Assembly: GCF_000238595.1 (NCBI RefSeq)
Contig: NZ_AGTS01000078.1
Location: forward strand, 1-64,000
Source: Acidovorax sp. NO-1
Lineage (GTDB): Bacteria; Pseudomonadota; Gammaproteobacteria; Burkholderiales; Burkholderiaceae_C
Reading direction: 5' to 3'
Length of the DNA: 64,000 bases
Both the position numbers and the translations under genes were made by a program. The notes beneath the pieces were generated by a model. It was not told the DNA's origin and ran no database searches. It saw nothing but the letters and a program-made list of their open reading frames with translations. This document shows positions 17,390-25,701 of this stretch, piece after piece. How positions within the stretch are numbered: position 1 is the stretch's first letter; every line of letters begins with the position of its first letter.

Positions 17390-18283
17390 ATGAACACCAC
17401 CATGCACCCCGCAATGGCCCCACAGGCCAACATCGTCCAACTCGCTCAGGGCAGCCCCGAATGGCATGCCTACCGCCAGTCCCGGCGCAATGCCTCGGAG
17501 TCGGCGGCAGTCCTGGGGCTGAGCCCCTGGATGACGCCCTACCAGCTGTGGCTGGTCAAGACCGGGCGCACCGAGACCCGCGTCACCCATGCCATGCAAC
17601 GTGGCACCGACCTGGAACCCCCGGCCCGTGCTGCCTACGAAGAGCAGACCGGGCTGGTCATGCAGCCGCTGGTGCTGGAGGCCGGGGACTACAGCGCCAG
17701 CCTGGATGGCATGACGCTCGAAGGCGACCTGGTACTGGAGATCAAATGCCCGCTGCGCGGCACGCGCTCCGACCTGTGGCAGGACGTGCAATCCGGGCAG
17801 GTGCCCACGCATTACGGCATCCAGGTGCAGCACCAGCTCATGGTGTCAGGCGCAGCACTGGCCCATCTGTGGGTGTTCGATGGCCATCAGGGCATCCTGC
17901 ATGCCATCGAGCCCGACACCATGGTCATGGAACGGATACAGGCCGGCTGGGACGATTTCCAGCAGTACCTCGCGGGGGACACCCCGCCACCCCTCACCGA
18001 AGCCGACACCATCGTGCGCCATGACCCCGCCTGGGCCGCAGCCGCTGCGGCATACACCCAGGCCAAGCAAGAGGCTGATGCCCAGGCCGAACGCCTGGAG
18101 GCCGCTCGCCAGAATCTGATCGCACTGGTGCAGCACCCCAGAGAGCACGGCGCAGGCGTCAGCGTGACGCGCTACTGGAAGCAAGGCAATGTGGACTACA
18201 AGAAGGTGCCCCAGTTGCAGGGCCTGGACCTGAGCCCGTACCGGGGCAAGGCACGGCAGGAGGTGCGCGTGATGGTTGCCTGA
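17390..18283 (+). CDS. YqaJ-type (lambda-exonuclease-like) viral recombinase
   Basis: 297 aa from ATG at 17390. The N-terminal half is a YqaJ domain: GSPEWHAYRQSR and NASESAAVLGLSPW, then RGTDLEPPAR (helix with Glu), followed by the nuclease core SASLDGMTLEGDLVLEIKCP, where D and ExK are the metal ligands, and YGIQVQHQLMVSG. Enzymes of this family degrade one strand of duplex DNA to expose a tail for the annealing protein, which is encoded just upstream. The C-terminal third is a helical region of unknown role. It is the last gene of the island on this side. Confidence 0.88.
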   Translation: MNTTMHPAMAPQANIVQLAQGSPEWHAYRQSRRNASESAAVLGLSPWMTPYQLWLVKTGRTETRVTHAMQRGTDLEPPARAAYEEQTGLVMQPLVLEAGDYSASLDGMTLEGDLVLEIKCPLRGTRSDLWQDVQSGQVPTHYGIQVQHQLMVSGAALAHLWVFDGHQGILHAIEPDTMVMERIQAGWDDFQQYLAGDTPPPLTEADTIVRHDPAWAAAAAAYTQAKQEADAQAERLEAARQNLIALVQHPREHGAGVSVTRYWKQGNVDYKKVPQLQGLDLSPYRGKARQEVRVMVA

Positions 18284-18293
18284 CCCATCACGG

Positions 18294-18324
18294 CCAGTGT
18301 CCCATGGGACACTGGTGGGACACT
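18294..18324. repeat. 22-bp perfect palindrome plus extra TGGGACACT copy near the island end
   Basis: Positions 18294-18315 are a perfect 22-bp palindrome centred on CCATGG. Its right arm contains TGGGACACT, which recurs directly at 18316-18324. Short repeats of this GTGGGACAC type next to an attachment site are what integrase arm sites or excisionase sites look like. Function is inferred from position only. Confidence 0.5.
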
Positions 18325-18408
18325 CACTCGCAAAAATTGACCATCAACCACAACAAAGCACGAACACCAATCTTCGCTAAACTATTGATTTCGTTGACGC
18401 TATTTGTT

Positions 18409-18486
18409 GCCTGGTGTTGTAGAGGCTTGTTTGACAAGCGACTCTTAATCCGTAGGTCGAGTGTTCGAGTCACTCAGGACCCACCA
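18409..18486 (+). tRNA. Degenerate tRNA-Lys(CTT)-like sequence, probable attR of the island
   Basis: The 3' half is intact. It has an anticodon loop CTCTTAA with anticodon CTT at 18444-18446, a perfect 5-bp T stem (18459-18463 with 18471-18475) around TTCGAGT, the acceptor 3' strand AGGACCC, a discriminator A and genome-encoded CCA at 18484-18486. Upstream, a D-arm-like hairpin (18409-18426) exists, but the anticodon stem has two mismatches and no 5' acceptor strand pairs with AGGACCC. This is not a functional tRNA gene; it is best explained as the tRNA 3' segment duplicated by site-specific integration. Confidence 0.6.
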
Positions 18487-18509
18487 AACACAAGCCGCAA
18501 GGCACAAAG

Positions 18510-18549
18510 CGCCGACGCTATTACAACGATAGCGGCGGCGTTTTTGTTT
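18510..18549 (+). terminator. Strong intrinsic terminator after the tRNA-like sequence
   Basis: A 12-bp stem with one mismatch (18510-18521 with 18529-18540) and a 7-nt loop is followed by TTTTTGTTT. It lies 24 nt after the CCA and is probably the original terminator of the tRNA gene. The remaining stretch to 18,791 holds no convincing gene; it should carry the promoter of the next gene. Confidence 0.8.
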
Positions 18550-18791
18550 GAGCTCCGCAGACTCACCGGTGCATCGGTGATGCAGCGCCCGCACAATGCG
18601 GCCAGAATCAACGCCACCTCACCCGGGGTACTGAAACACCATGGGGGAGCCTCCCCAAATGCCCACAACCCGGGCTGGATCCTGTACGGCGCACGCCAGG
18701 TTTTTCGCAGCGATGAGCAAGGCAAGGAAAAGGGCCAGGGTGCCGACAATACAGAGCCTTTGCTAAAACCAGACCCCGCTACCAATTCCGC

Positions 18792-20024
18792 ATGAACCCC
18801 AACGCCCACACGCTCTGGCGTGCGCCCCAATGGGCTCTGGCAGCCCTTCTTGCCGTGCTGGGCATGCTGGGGCCCTTCTCGATCGACACCTACTTACCCG
18901 CATTTACAGGCATTGCCAAAGCACTGGGTGCCACCCCGGTAGAGATGCAGCAGACGCTGTCTGCCTATCTGTTCGGGTTTGCATTCATGAACCTTTTCCA
19001 CGGGGCGCTGGCGGACAGCTTTGGACGAAGGCCGGTCGTGTTGTGCGGAATCGCGATGTTCACGGTGGCCTCGGCAGGTTGCGCCCTGTCGCAAACCATC
19101 GAGCAACTGATAGCGTTCAGGGCGTTGCAGGGTTTGTCGACAGGCGCTGGCATTGTGGTGTCGCGCGCCGTCATTCGCGACATGTTCCCTCCCGCACGTG
19201 CACAGCAGGTCATGAGCCAGGTGACCATCTATTTTGGTGTTGCCCCTGCCATTGCACCCATCGTTGGCGGCTGGCTGTTTGTACACGCGGGCTGGCACAG
19301 CATCTTCTGGTTTCTGACGCTGGTCGGGGTGGTGCTATGGATCGCAAATTTCCGGCTGTTGCCCGAAACACTGCAGGCCGACCATCGACAGCCGTTCAAC
19401 ATTCCGCATCTGATGCGCGGGTACTGGCAGCTGGGTTCGAGCGCCCGCTTTGTGCTGCTGGCACTCGCAAGCGGCATTCCCTTCAATGGCATGTTTCTGT
19501 ACGTACTGGCAGCCCCCGCCTTTCTGGGCGAACACCTTGCCCTGGTGCCTACCCAGTTCTACTGGTTTTTTGTACTCACCATTTCTGGAATCATGGCGGG
19601 CGCGTGGCTCAGCGGACGACTGGCTGGCAGGATCCCTCCGAAAAAGCAGATACGGCACGGCTTTGTCATCATGTTCAGCGTCGCGGTCTGCAATCTGGTG
19701 GCAAACTTTCTGTTCACGCCCCACGCAGCCTGGTCGCTGCTGCCCATTGCCATCTTTGCGTTTGGCTGGGCGTTGATGGTGCCCGTGGTGACCTTGCTCG
19801 TACTGGACCTGCACCCTGAGCGCCGTGGCATGGCGTCATCGATGCAGGCCTTTGTGGGATCCACAGCAAACGGCGTGGTTGCGGGCGTACTCGTCCCACT
19901 GGTCATGCATTCAACCACTCTGCTGGCCTTGGCATCGCTGTGCATGATGGGCATAGGCATGGCGGCATGGATGTACCTGCATCGGCGATGGCCCGATGTG
20001 GGCCGAACGGGGACTCCCGGTTGA
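18792..20024 (+). CDS. Bcr/CflA-family drug:H+ antiporter (MFS)
   Basis: 410 aa with twelve hydrophobic segments. Motif A appears as GALADSFGRRPVVL between helices 2 and 3, and the first helix carries the DTYLPAF signature of the Bcr/CflA group (LGPFSIDTYLPAF). Helix 5 has the drug-antiporter pattern in APAIAPIVGGWLF. Members export antibiotics such as bicyclomycin and chloramphenicol by proton antiport across the inner membrane. It is the first complete core gene after the island junction. Confidence 0.88.
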   Translation: MNPNAHTLWRAPQWALAALLAVLGMLGPFSIDTYLPAFTGIAKALGATPVEMQQTLSAYLFGFAFMNLFHGALADSFGRRPVVLCGIAMFTVASAGCALSQTIEQLIAFRALQGLSTGAGIVVSRAVIRDMFPPARAQQVMSQVTIYFGVAPAIAPIVGGWLFVHAGWHSIFWFLTLVGVVLWIANFRLLPETLQADHRQPFNIPHLMRGYWQLGSSARFVLLALASGIPFNGMFLYVLAAPAFLGEHLALVPTQFYWFFVLTISGIMAGAWLSGRLAGRIPPKKQIRHGFVIMFSVAVCNLVANFLFTPHAAWSLLPIAIFAFGWALMVPVVTLLVLDLHPERRGMASSMQAFVGSTANGVVAGVLVPLVMHSTTLLALASLCMMGIGMAAWMYLHRRWPDVGRTGTPG

Positions 20025-20133
20025 GCCTCGGATTTGTGCATCACCGCACATGCTGCAACAATGGCGTGCATTGCCGCCTTGGCGCCCCGGGCGCATGCCG
20101 ACAGCCCGACGCCCGGAGGCTCAAAGAACCGCC

Positions 20134-21039
20134 ATGCAACTTTTGAAACTGGTAGAAAGCAAAGTCCGGGTAGGCATCCCATTACCCTGGAACGTACGCA
20201 ACCAGGATTGCACCTTGCTGCTTGCGCAAGGACATGTCATTCACAACGATACCCAGCTGGAAACCTTGCTGGAACGTGGCATGTTTGTCGATATGGAGGA
20301 GTACAAGGCTGTGGAAGCCTTGCAGGAGCCCGAGGCCAAGCCCGCCATCAGTCTGTACAACCGATGGACCCTCGCCATCGACGCCCTGGAAGTGATCCTG
20401 CCGCATTTCAGCGACGCGCCCGACGGCCTTGACGCCATTCACGCGCTGGCAGACGAGATTCTGGAACTCGCTAACGCTGACGCCGATCTCGGCCTTTTCA
20501 TGGCCATCCGGCAAGATCAGGCAAAGCACCTGCGCTACGGATACAGCCATGCCGTCCATACCGCCTTCCTGTGCGGGCTGATGACACAGCAGCTGCATTG
20601 GTCAAGCGAGCGCACCCGGTTGATCACGCTGGCCGCGCTCACGATGAACGCAAGCATCGCAGAGTTGCAGACGCACATGGCGGCGCAAGACTACCCCGCA
20701 CTCGATCGGCAACGCGCGCAGATACGACTGCACCCTGAACACAGCGTCGCACTCCTTGAGAAAGCCGGCGTCGCCGATTCAGAGTGGCTCACCGCAGTCC
20801 TGCAACACCACGAACAGAACGGGGGCACGGGCTATCCGAAGGGTATTTCAACGGTCAGCGAGGCTGCGCAAGTGCTCCGTATGGCAGATGTGTTCATCGC
20901 ACGCATCACCCCAAGGCAACTGCGCCAATCGCTGTCCATCCAGGACGCTGCACGGTGCATGTTCAAAGAGGACAAGGGCGGTCCGCTGTCCATGGCAGCC
21001 ATCAAGGTGCTGGGGATCTACCCCCCGGGGACCTCGTAA
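20134..21039 (+). CDS. Degenerate HD-GYP/DUF3391-type protein, frameshifted near its 3' end
   Basis: 301 aa from ATG at 20134. Residues 1-60 resemble DUF3391, the N-terminal domain of many HD-GYP proteins. The GYP-type motif HHEQNGGTGYP (225-235) is intact, but the catalytic HD of the first half (consensus AALLHDIGK) reads AALTMNASI, with M171-N172 in place of His-Asp. c-di-GMP hydrolysis is therefore doubtful. The frame stops soon after IYPPG, whereas the -1 frame continues in family-like fashion for 74 more codons (see next entry). It faces a diguanylate cyclase gene. Confidence 0.7.
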   Translation: MQLLKLVESKVRVGIPLPWNVRNQDCTLLLAQGHVIHNDTQLETLLERGMFVDMEEYKAVEALQEPEAKPAISLYNRWTLAIDALEVILPHFSDAPDGLDAIHALADEILELANADADLGLFMAIRQDQAKHLRYGYSHAVHTAFLCGLMTQQLHWSSERTRLITLAALTMNASIAELQTHMAAQDYPALDRQRAQIRLHPEHSVALLEKAGVADSEWLTAVLQHHEQNGGTGYPKGISTVSEAAQVLRMADVFIARITPRQLRQSLSIQDAARCMFKEDKGGPLSMAAIKVLGIYPPGTS

Positions 21040-21263
21040 AATTGGCGTCCGGGGAGATGGGTATCGTGATGCGCCGCGGCCCCGAAGCGCGCTGCCCGCT
21101 GGTGGCAGCAGTGACTGACCACCATGGCAAGGGAGTCAGCACGACCCTGCACCGCGACACCTCCCTCGCAGAGTACGCCATCACGGGCCCCGCAACAGAA
21201 CGAGCCTCGCTCTCCCGGGTACCACCGGAACGGCTGTACGGCTACGCCGTCCCCGCCCACTGA
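21030..21263 (+). pseudogene. Out-of-frame C-terminal continuation of the HD-GYP-like gene
   Basis: In the -1 frame the sequence after the CCCCCCGGGG run (21021-21030) reads DLVKLASGEMGIVMRRG and continues to YGYAVPAH before the stop at 21261-21263. LVKL-SGE-GIV is the usual C-terminal extension of HD-GYP proteins, so this belongs to the preceding gene. One missing base in the C/G run would explain the split. An assembly error or ribosomal slippage on the run are alternatives. Confidence 0.65.
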
Positions 21264-21295
21264 AACAACTCTCAGCAAACCCCGATCAGCCCACG

Positions 21296-22762
21296 CTAGC
21301 TGGCGTACCGCCGGTCAACACCCTTGTCCTGGTAGTACCTGGTTTTTTCCGCATACATCGCCTGGTCAGCACGGTGGATGGCCGACTCCACCATATCGCC
21401 TGATTGGCATGAGGCAATGCCGATTGCCAAACTGACGGGCTGACCCGGGTAGAACTGGTTGTTCAGCTCGAGCATGGAGAGAATCCGGTCCTGAAGCGCC
21501 AGGGCGCTGCGCTCGTCCACGCCGGGCAACAGCACGATAAACTCGTCGCCTCCGATGCGCGCCGCACAAGCCGGCGGATCCACGGCCTTGGCCAGCACTT
21601 CGCCCACCCTGCGCAAGAGTGAATCCCCTGCTGCATGGCCCTGCTCGTCATTCACCGCCTTCAGCCCGTTCAGGTCGATGGCGATGATGGACAAAGGCCA
21701 CGGGCCTTTGCGGGTGATGCGGTTGAGCTCTTCGGCATAAAACGCCCGGTTGCGCAGCTGGGTCAGGACATCATGTTTGCCAAGGTACTCCAGGTACGCC
21801 TCTGCCTTTTTGCGGGCCGTGATGTCCACCAGTGACAACAGCACCAGCCCCCAGTCGGCAAGAAAGTCCGCCAACACCGAAAACTGCATGTGGATGTACA
21901 CCGCATCGCCGGACAGTGCGTAGTTGACGACTTCGCGCTGCTGGAAAGTCTTGCCCTCCCACAGATCGAGCAGCTGCTCGGCAAAGGATTCGTGCATCTC
22001 ACCCCTGAATACCCGCCCGATATTGTTGAGCAGCATCTCCTTGCTGGACGCCCCGAACATGCGCAGCGTCTGCTGATTGACATCGATGACACGGATTTCC
22101 TGCATGCAACGTGTGACAAATTCAGGGTGTACCTTGATGAAGGTTTTGAAGTCGTCAATCCCGCTCGCGCGAACCCCGTCAAGCAGTGCCTTTACCGCGC
22201 TGAAATCCTCCACCCACAGTGATACCGGTGAATGCTCAAACAGGTCGCGCGCGTACCTTTCGCTGCGCCGCAGCTGGAGGGCACCCTGCACCTGCGCCGT
22301 GATGTCTTCCAGTGAAATCAGCACACGGCCCCAGTCCTGTTCGTAGCCCGGCAGCACGCGGGCGCGAATCTGGACGTCAAGCCTTCGGCCATCGAGTGCG
22401 TAGTTGACAGACTGGTTTGAAAACTCCAGCTTCCCCGCCCACAGTGCGGCGAGTTCATGGATGACTGCGTCGTGCATGTCATCCCTGAATACCTTGTCCA
22501 GGTTTGATTCGAGCGTTTGCTGGCTCTCGGCGGCAAACAGCGCCAGCGTACGCCGGTTGACTTTGAGCACCTTGAGGGCCGCGCTGCACTGACGTAGCCT
22601 GCCCGGATCCTGCGCAAGATGGGAGCGCAAGTCTGTGACTCCCTGGGCACGCCAGCCGTCAAAAAGCCGTTTCAGGTCACTGTAATCCTCCAGCCAGAGC
22701 GACACAGGCGCCAGATCAAACATGTGCTCAAAGTCAGCACCCGACGACAACGAAGAAGACAC
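21296..22762 (-). CDS. Tandem-PAS GGDEF diguanylate cyclase
   Basis: 488 aa. Two similar N-terminal sensory modules (about 15-140 and 150-290) both open with PVSLW-EDxS and carry a matching NYAL segment, so they arose by internal duplication; they look like PAS domains. A GGDEF domain follows, with active-site GGDEF at 404-408 and the substrate segment LNGLKAVNDEQGHAAGD upstream. No RxxD inhibitory site is visible five residues ahead of the motif, so product feedback may be absent. It would make c-di-GMP in response to an unknown signal. It is convergent with the degenerate HD-GYP gene. Confidence 0.85.
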   Translation of the reverse strand: MSSSLSSGADFEHMFDLAPVSLWLEDYSDLKRLFDGWRAQGVTDLRSHLAQDPGRLRQCSAALKVLKVNRRTLALFAAESQQTLESNLDKVFRDDMHDAVIHELAALWAGKLEFSNQSVNYALDGRRLDVQIRARVLPGYEQDWGRVLISLEDITAQVQGALQLRRSERYARDLFEHSPVSLWVEDFSAVKALLDGVRASGIDDFKTFIKVHPEFVTRCMQEIRVIDVNQQTLRMFGASSKEMLLNNIGRVFRGEMHESFAEQLLDLWEGKTFQQREVVNYALSGDAVYIHMQFSVLADFLADWGLVLLSLVDITARKKAEAYLEYLGKHDVLTQLRNRAFYAEELNRITRKGPWPLSIIAIDLNGLKAVNDEQGHAAGDSLLRRVGEVLAKAVDPPACAARIGGDEFIVLLPGVDERSALALQDRILSMLELNNQFYPGQPVSLAIGIASCQSGDMVESAIHRADQAMYAEKTRYYQDKGVDRRYAS

Positions 22763-22832
22763 AGCAGATTCCTCCGGTGGTCATTATTGACGAGCCATTG
22801 ATCACAGCTGCCCCCGAAGCGTCGCCGCCATG

Positions 22833-22887
22833 AAAAAAGGCTGGCACCTTGCGGAACCAGCCTTTACAGCAGAGGGCAAAGCCCTCT
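22833..22887 (-). terminator. Intrinsic terminator of the DEAD-box helicase gene
   Basis: On the minus strand, an AAGGCTGG/CCAGCCTT stem (22837-22844 with 22857-22864) runs into six T. A second perfect hairpin (22871-22887, AGAGGGC stem) lies between it and the stop codon. Confidence 0.75.
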
Positions 22888-22898
22888 GACAGTGCGCA

Positions 22899-24776
22899 TC
22901 AACGCGCGGGGCGTGCCGGGCGCTTGCGGGCATCATGGGCCACGAAAGGCTTGCCGCCACCACCAGCGGGCTTGGCAAATGCCGGCTTGCGTGGCGCGAA
23001 ATCACCGCGTGGTGCACCCGCATCGCCACGTGGAGCAAAGCCACCACGGCCTGCGTCACCAAATCCAGGCTTGCGGCCGTAACCTTCTCCGTCACGACGC
23101 GGTGCAAAACCACGGTCGCCACCACGGTCATCACGGCCCGCAAAACCGCCACCGCCTTCACCACGGGCAGGAGCACCACGGTTATCACGGCCAGCGAAAC
23201 CACCGCCAAAGCCACCACCGAAACCACCACGGTCATTGCCACCACGTGCGGGACCACCGAAGCGGCCGCGCGATGGGTTGTCGCGGTTGTCATACGAACG
23301 GCCCGGAGCGCCACGGCCACCACCAAAATCGCCACCGCGAGGTGCCTGCGGCGCGCGCTGCGAAGGCTCCATGCCCGGAATCACTTCGGCCTTGAACTGC
23401 TGGCGGCTGTACGACTCAATGTCGTAGATCTTGCGGCGATCGCGGAACTCGGCAAACGTGATGGCCAGGCCATCGCGGCCCGCACGGCCGGTACGGCCGA
23501 TGCGGTGGGTGTAGTCCTCGGCCTTCATGGGCAGGCCGAAGTTGAACACGTGGGTGATGGTGGGCACGTCGATGCCGCGGGCAGCCACATCGGTCGCCAC
23601 CAGGATCTGCACCTGGCCGGCGCGCAGTGCCATCAAACGGCGGTTGCGCAGACCCTGGCTGAGGGCGCCGTGCAGCGCTACGGCCGAGAAGCCCTCTTGC
23701 TGCAGGTCGTTGGCCAGGCCGTCGCATTCCACCTGGGTGCTGGCGAACACGATGGCCTGGTTGATCGTGGTGTCACGCAGCCAGTGGTCCAGCATCTTGC
23801 GCTTGTGCTGGGCGTTGTCGGCCCAGTACAGCACCTGCTTGATGTTGGCATGCTTCTCTTGCGGAGAGTCAATGGTGACCTTCTGCACAGACGAACCTCC
23901 GTCGTGCATCACGCGCATGGCGAGTTGCTGGATACGGGGTGCGAACGTGGCGCTGAACATCATGGTCTGCTTGCGCTGGGCAGTCAGCTGGTTCAGTTCG
24001 GCCAGATCGTCCGAGAAGCCCAGGTCGAGCATGCGGTCGGCTTCGTCAACGACCAGGAACTGCACCTTGTCGAGCTTGATCTGCATCGAGCGCTGCAGAT
24101 CCAGCAGGCGGCCAGGAGTGGCCACCACCAGGTCGGCGTTCTGCAGCTTGGCGATCTGCAGCTGGTAAGGCATGCCGCCCACCACGTTGGCCACGCGCAG
24201 GCCACGGCAATGCTTGACCAGGTCGATGGCATCGTGTGCGACTTGCTGAGCCAGTTCACGCGTGGGGCACAGGATCAGGGCGCCAGGGGTGGCGGCCTTG
24301 AAGTTGCGCGAGCTGGTGGGGTCCTTGCGTTTGGCACGCTTGGGGGCAGGTTCGCCACGGGCGGCGGCTTCGGCCACGGCGCGCTCGAAAGCAGCGCGCT
24401 CTTCGGCTTCGGCAGCAGCCTGCTGGTTGATCAGCGTGTGCAGCACAGGCAGCAGGAAGGCGGCAGTCTTGCCGCTGCCAGTCTGGCTGGAAACCATCAA
24501 GTCGATGAACTTGGTGGAGTCGTTGCCGCTGCCCATGGCCAAGGGAATGGCCTTGAGCTGCACGCTGGTGGGCTGGGTGTAGCCCAGGTCAGCTACGGCT
24601 TGCACCAGTTCAGGGGCGAGGCCCAACTCAATAAAGCCGTTGGGTTCAGCGGTCACGGCAACGTCGGCCGCAGCTGCCACCACGGCGTCCAGAGGGGAAG
24701 ACTGCACGGAAATCTCGGAAGCAAAGGAAGTATCGGCAGGCGCGAATTCGCCCTGCACCAAAGAGGTGTCGGTCAT
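22899..24776 (-). CDS. DEAD-box ATP-dependent RNA helicase (RhlE-like, long RGG tail)
   Basis: 625 aa from ATG at 24776. All helicase motifs are present in order: Q motif (GYTQPTSVQ), Walker A (SQTGSGKT), PTRELAQQ, DEAD box (VVDEADRML), SAT (MFSATF), ATDVAARGID and HRIGRTGRAGR. About 35 extra Ala/Glu/Lys-rich residues are inserted between motifs I and Ia. The C-terminal ~170 residues are Gly/Arg/Asp-rich RGG-like repeats, an RNA-binding tail. Such enzymes remodel RNA structure in ribosome assembly and cold adaptation. The inferred 5' leader is about 200 nt long. Confidence 0.9.
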   Translation of the reverse strand: MTDTSLVQGEFAPADTSFASEISVQSSPLDAVVAAAADVAVTAEPNGFIELGLAPELVQAVADLGYTQPTSVQLKAIPLAMGSGNDSTKFIDLMVSSQTGSGKTAAFLLPVLHTLINQQAAAEAEERAAFERAVAEAAARGEPAPKRAKRKDPTSSRNFKAATPGALILCPTRELAQQVAHDAIDLVKHCRGLRVANVVGGMPYQLQIAKLQNADLVVATPGRLLDLQRSMQIKLDKVQFLVVDEADRMLDLGFSDDLAELNQLTAQRKQTMMFSATFAPRIQQLAMRVMHDGGSSVQKVTIDSPQEKHANIKQVLYWADNAQHKRKMLDHWLRDTTINQAIVFASTQVECDGLANDLQQEGFSAVALHGALSQGLRNRRLMALRAGQVQILVATDVAARGIDVPTITHVFNFGLPMKAEDYTHRIGRTGRAGRDGLAITFAEFRDRRKIYDIESYSRQQFKAEVIPGMEPSQRAPQAPRGGDFGGGRGAPGRSYDNRDNPSRGRFGGPARGGNDRGGFGGGFGGGFAGRDNRGAPARGEGGGGFAGRDDRGGDRGFAPRRDGEGYGRKPGFGDAGRGGFAPRGDAGAPRGDFAPRKPAFAKPAGGGGKPFVAHDARKRPARPAR

Positions 24777-25085
24777 GATTTTTCTCTCACGAAGACGATC
24801 GCAAGCGTAGCCTGCGAGTGGCTTCGTCAATGGTTAAAAAACATCAACCATCAAACGAAACCTGCATTGCTCTGGGCGGATGCTGGTGGGCGTTGTTCGC
24901 TGGTCCTGTACTGCCTGGAGGCAGTCGGCCGGCAAGCCCGGTGTGTGAGGGGAGATGCACAAACTGCTAGGAACACTTTCCTGCGCAGCCGCTAATTATG
25001 ACATGAATAGGTATTTTCCCGCAAGCCCTATCGACTCCAGCTCCATTTTCCCCGAGGAGCGCCGTCTGCCCGCGGCCCCATGCGG
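24777..25085 (-). other. 309-bp gap: leader and promoter region of the helicase gene
   Basis: No gene is seen. It separates the 5' end of the helicase gene from the 3' end of orn, both on the minus strand, so it should hold the helicase promoter and untranslated leader. The sequence is AT-richer near 24830-24860 and 24990-25015 than the flanking genes. Confidence 0.5.
24995..25024 (-). promoter_or_regulatory. Candidate sigma-70 promoter for the DEAD-box helicase
   Basis: On the minus strand, TTGCGG (25019-25024) and CATAAT (24995-25000) are spaced by 18 nt. Transcription would start near 24988 and leave a leader of about 210 nt, as seen for cold-shock-type helicase mRNAs. Assigned by eye only. 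Confidence 0.4.
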
Positions 25086-25664
25086 CTATACCGACAGCAG
25101 GTGCTTGCGGTAGTGCGCCAGCTCATCAATGGATTCGTGCACGTCGGCCAGGGCCGTGTGCTTCTGCGCTTTCTTGAAGCTGGTGTAGGCCTCGGGCTTC
25201 CAGCGCTTGGCCAATTCCTTAAGGGTGCTCACGTCCACGTTGCGGTAATGGAAGAATCGCTCCAGCTTGGGCATGTAGCGCACCAGAAAGCGCCGGTCCT
25301 GACCGATGCTGTTGCCGCACATGGGCGCGGTCCCCTTGGGCACATATTTGCTCAGGAAGGCAATGATCTGCTGCTCTGCCTCCTCCTCCGTCACGGTCGA
25401 GGCCTTCACCTTGTCGATGAGGCCGCTGCGGCCGTGGGTGCCCTTGTTCCAAGCATCCATCTTGCCCAGCAGTTCATCGGACTGGTGGATCGCAAAAACG
25501 GGCCCCTCGATGCGGGGCTCCAGACTCGGTCCCGTCACGATGACGGCGATTTCCAGCAGGCGGTCGGTATCGGGCTCCAGGCCGGTCATTTCGCAGTCGA
25601 GCCAGACCAGGTTCTGATCAGATTTGGCAAGTGCGTGGGGGGTGGGGTTGTTGGCTTCTGACAT
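25086..25664 (-). CDS. orn: Oligoribonuclease
   Basis: 192 aa from ATG at 25664; another in-frame ATG at 25673 is possible. This is a DEDDh 3'-5' exoribonuclease: [10 protein letters not shown] carries the first Asp and Glu, GQDRRFL the middle Asp, and [14 protein letters not shown] the catalytic His and last Asp. Orn degrades 2-5 nt RNA fragments and the c-di-GMP breakdown product pGpG. That fits functionally, though not operonically, with the c-di-GMP genes 3 kb away. It is divergent from the M48 protease gene with only 37 bp between starts. Confidence 0.93.
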   Translation of the reverse strand: MSEANNPTPHALAKSDQNLVWLDCEMTGLEPDTDRLLEIAVIVTGPSLEPRIEGPVFAIHQSDELLGKMDAWNKGTHGRSGLIDKVKASTVTEEEAEQQIIAFLSKYVPKGTAPMCGNSIGQDRRFLVRYMPKLERFFHYRNVDVSTLKELAKRWKPEAYTSFKKAQKHTALADVHESIDELAHYRKHLLSV

Positions 25665-25701
25665 GGCGCGCATTGTCGCCGATGGCCTAAACTCGCCGTT
25701 C

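Larger units (their letters stand above)
1..18486. mobile_element. Right-hand part of an integrated genomic island / ICE-like element (left end outside window)
   Basis: Inferred from content and from the right junction. The stretch holds metal-resistance cargo, nested IS elements, truncated genes and a block of mobile-element functions (ArdC, RadC, annealing protein, YqaJ exonuclease). It ends at a tRNA-Lys(CTT)-like 3' half at about 18,442-18,486, beyond which ordinary chromosomal genes begin. The two-hairpin dispersed repeat found many times from 27 to 60 kb was not found left of this point. No integrase or conjugation genes are visible, so the element type is undetermined and the left limit is unknown. 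Confidence 0.6.

Noticed and set aside
18400..18486. Functional tRNA-Lys gene
   Set aside because: The 5' acceptor strand cannot pair with the 3' strand and the anticodon stem has two mismatches; kept only as an attachment-site remnant.
18304..18795. 163-codon open frame across the tRNA-like site and terminator
   Set aside because: It runs through the tRNA-like sequence and a strong terminator, has no ribosome binding site and no coding-like composition.
22935..24995. 686-codon plus-strand open frame
   Set aside because: Antisense to the DEAD-box helicase, whose motifs are complete.
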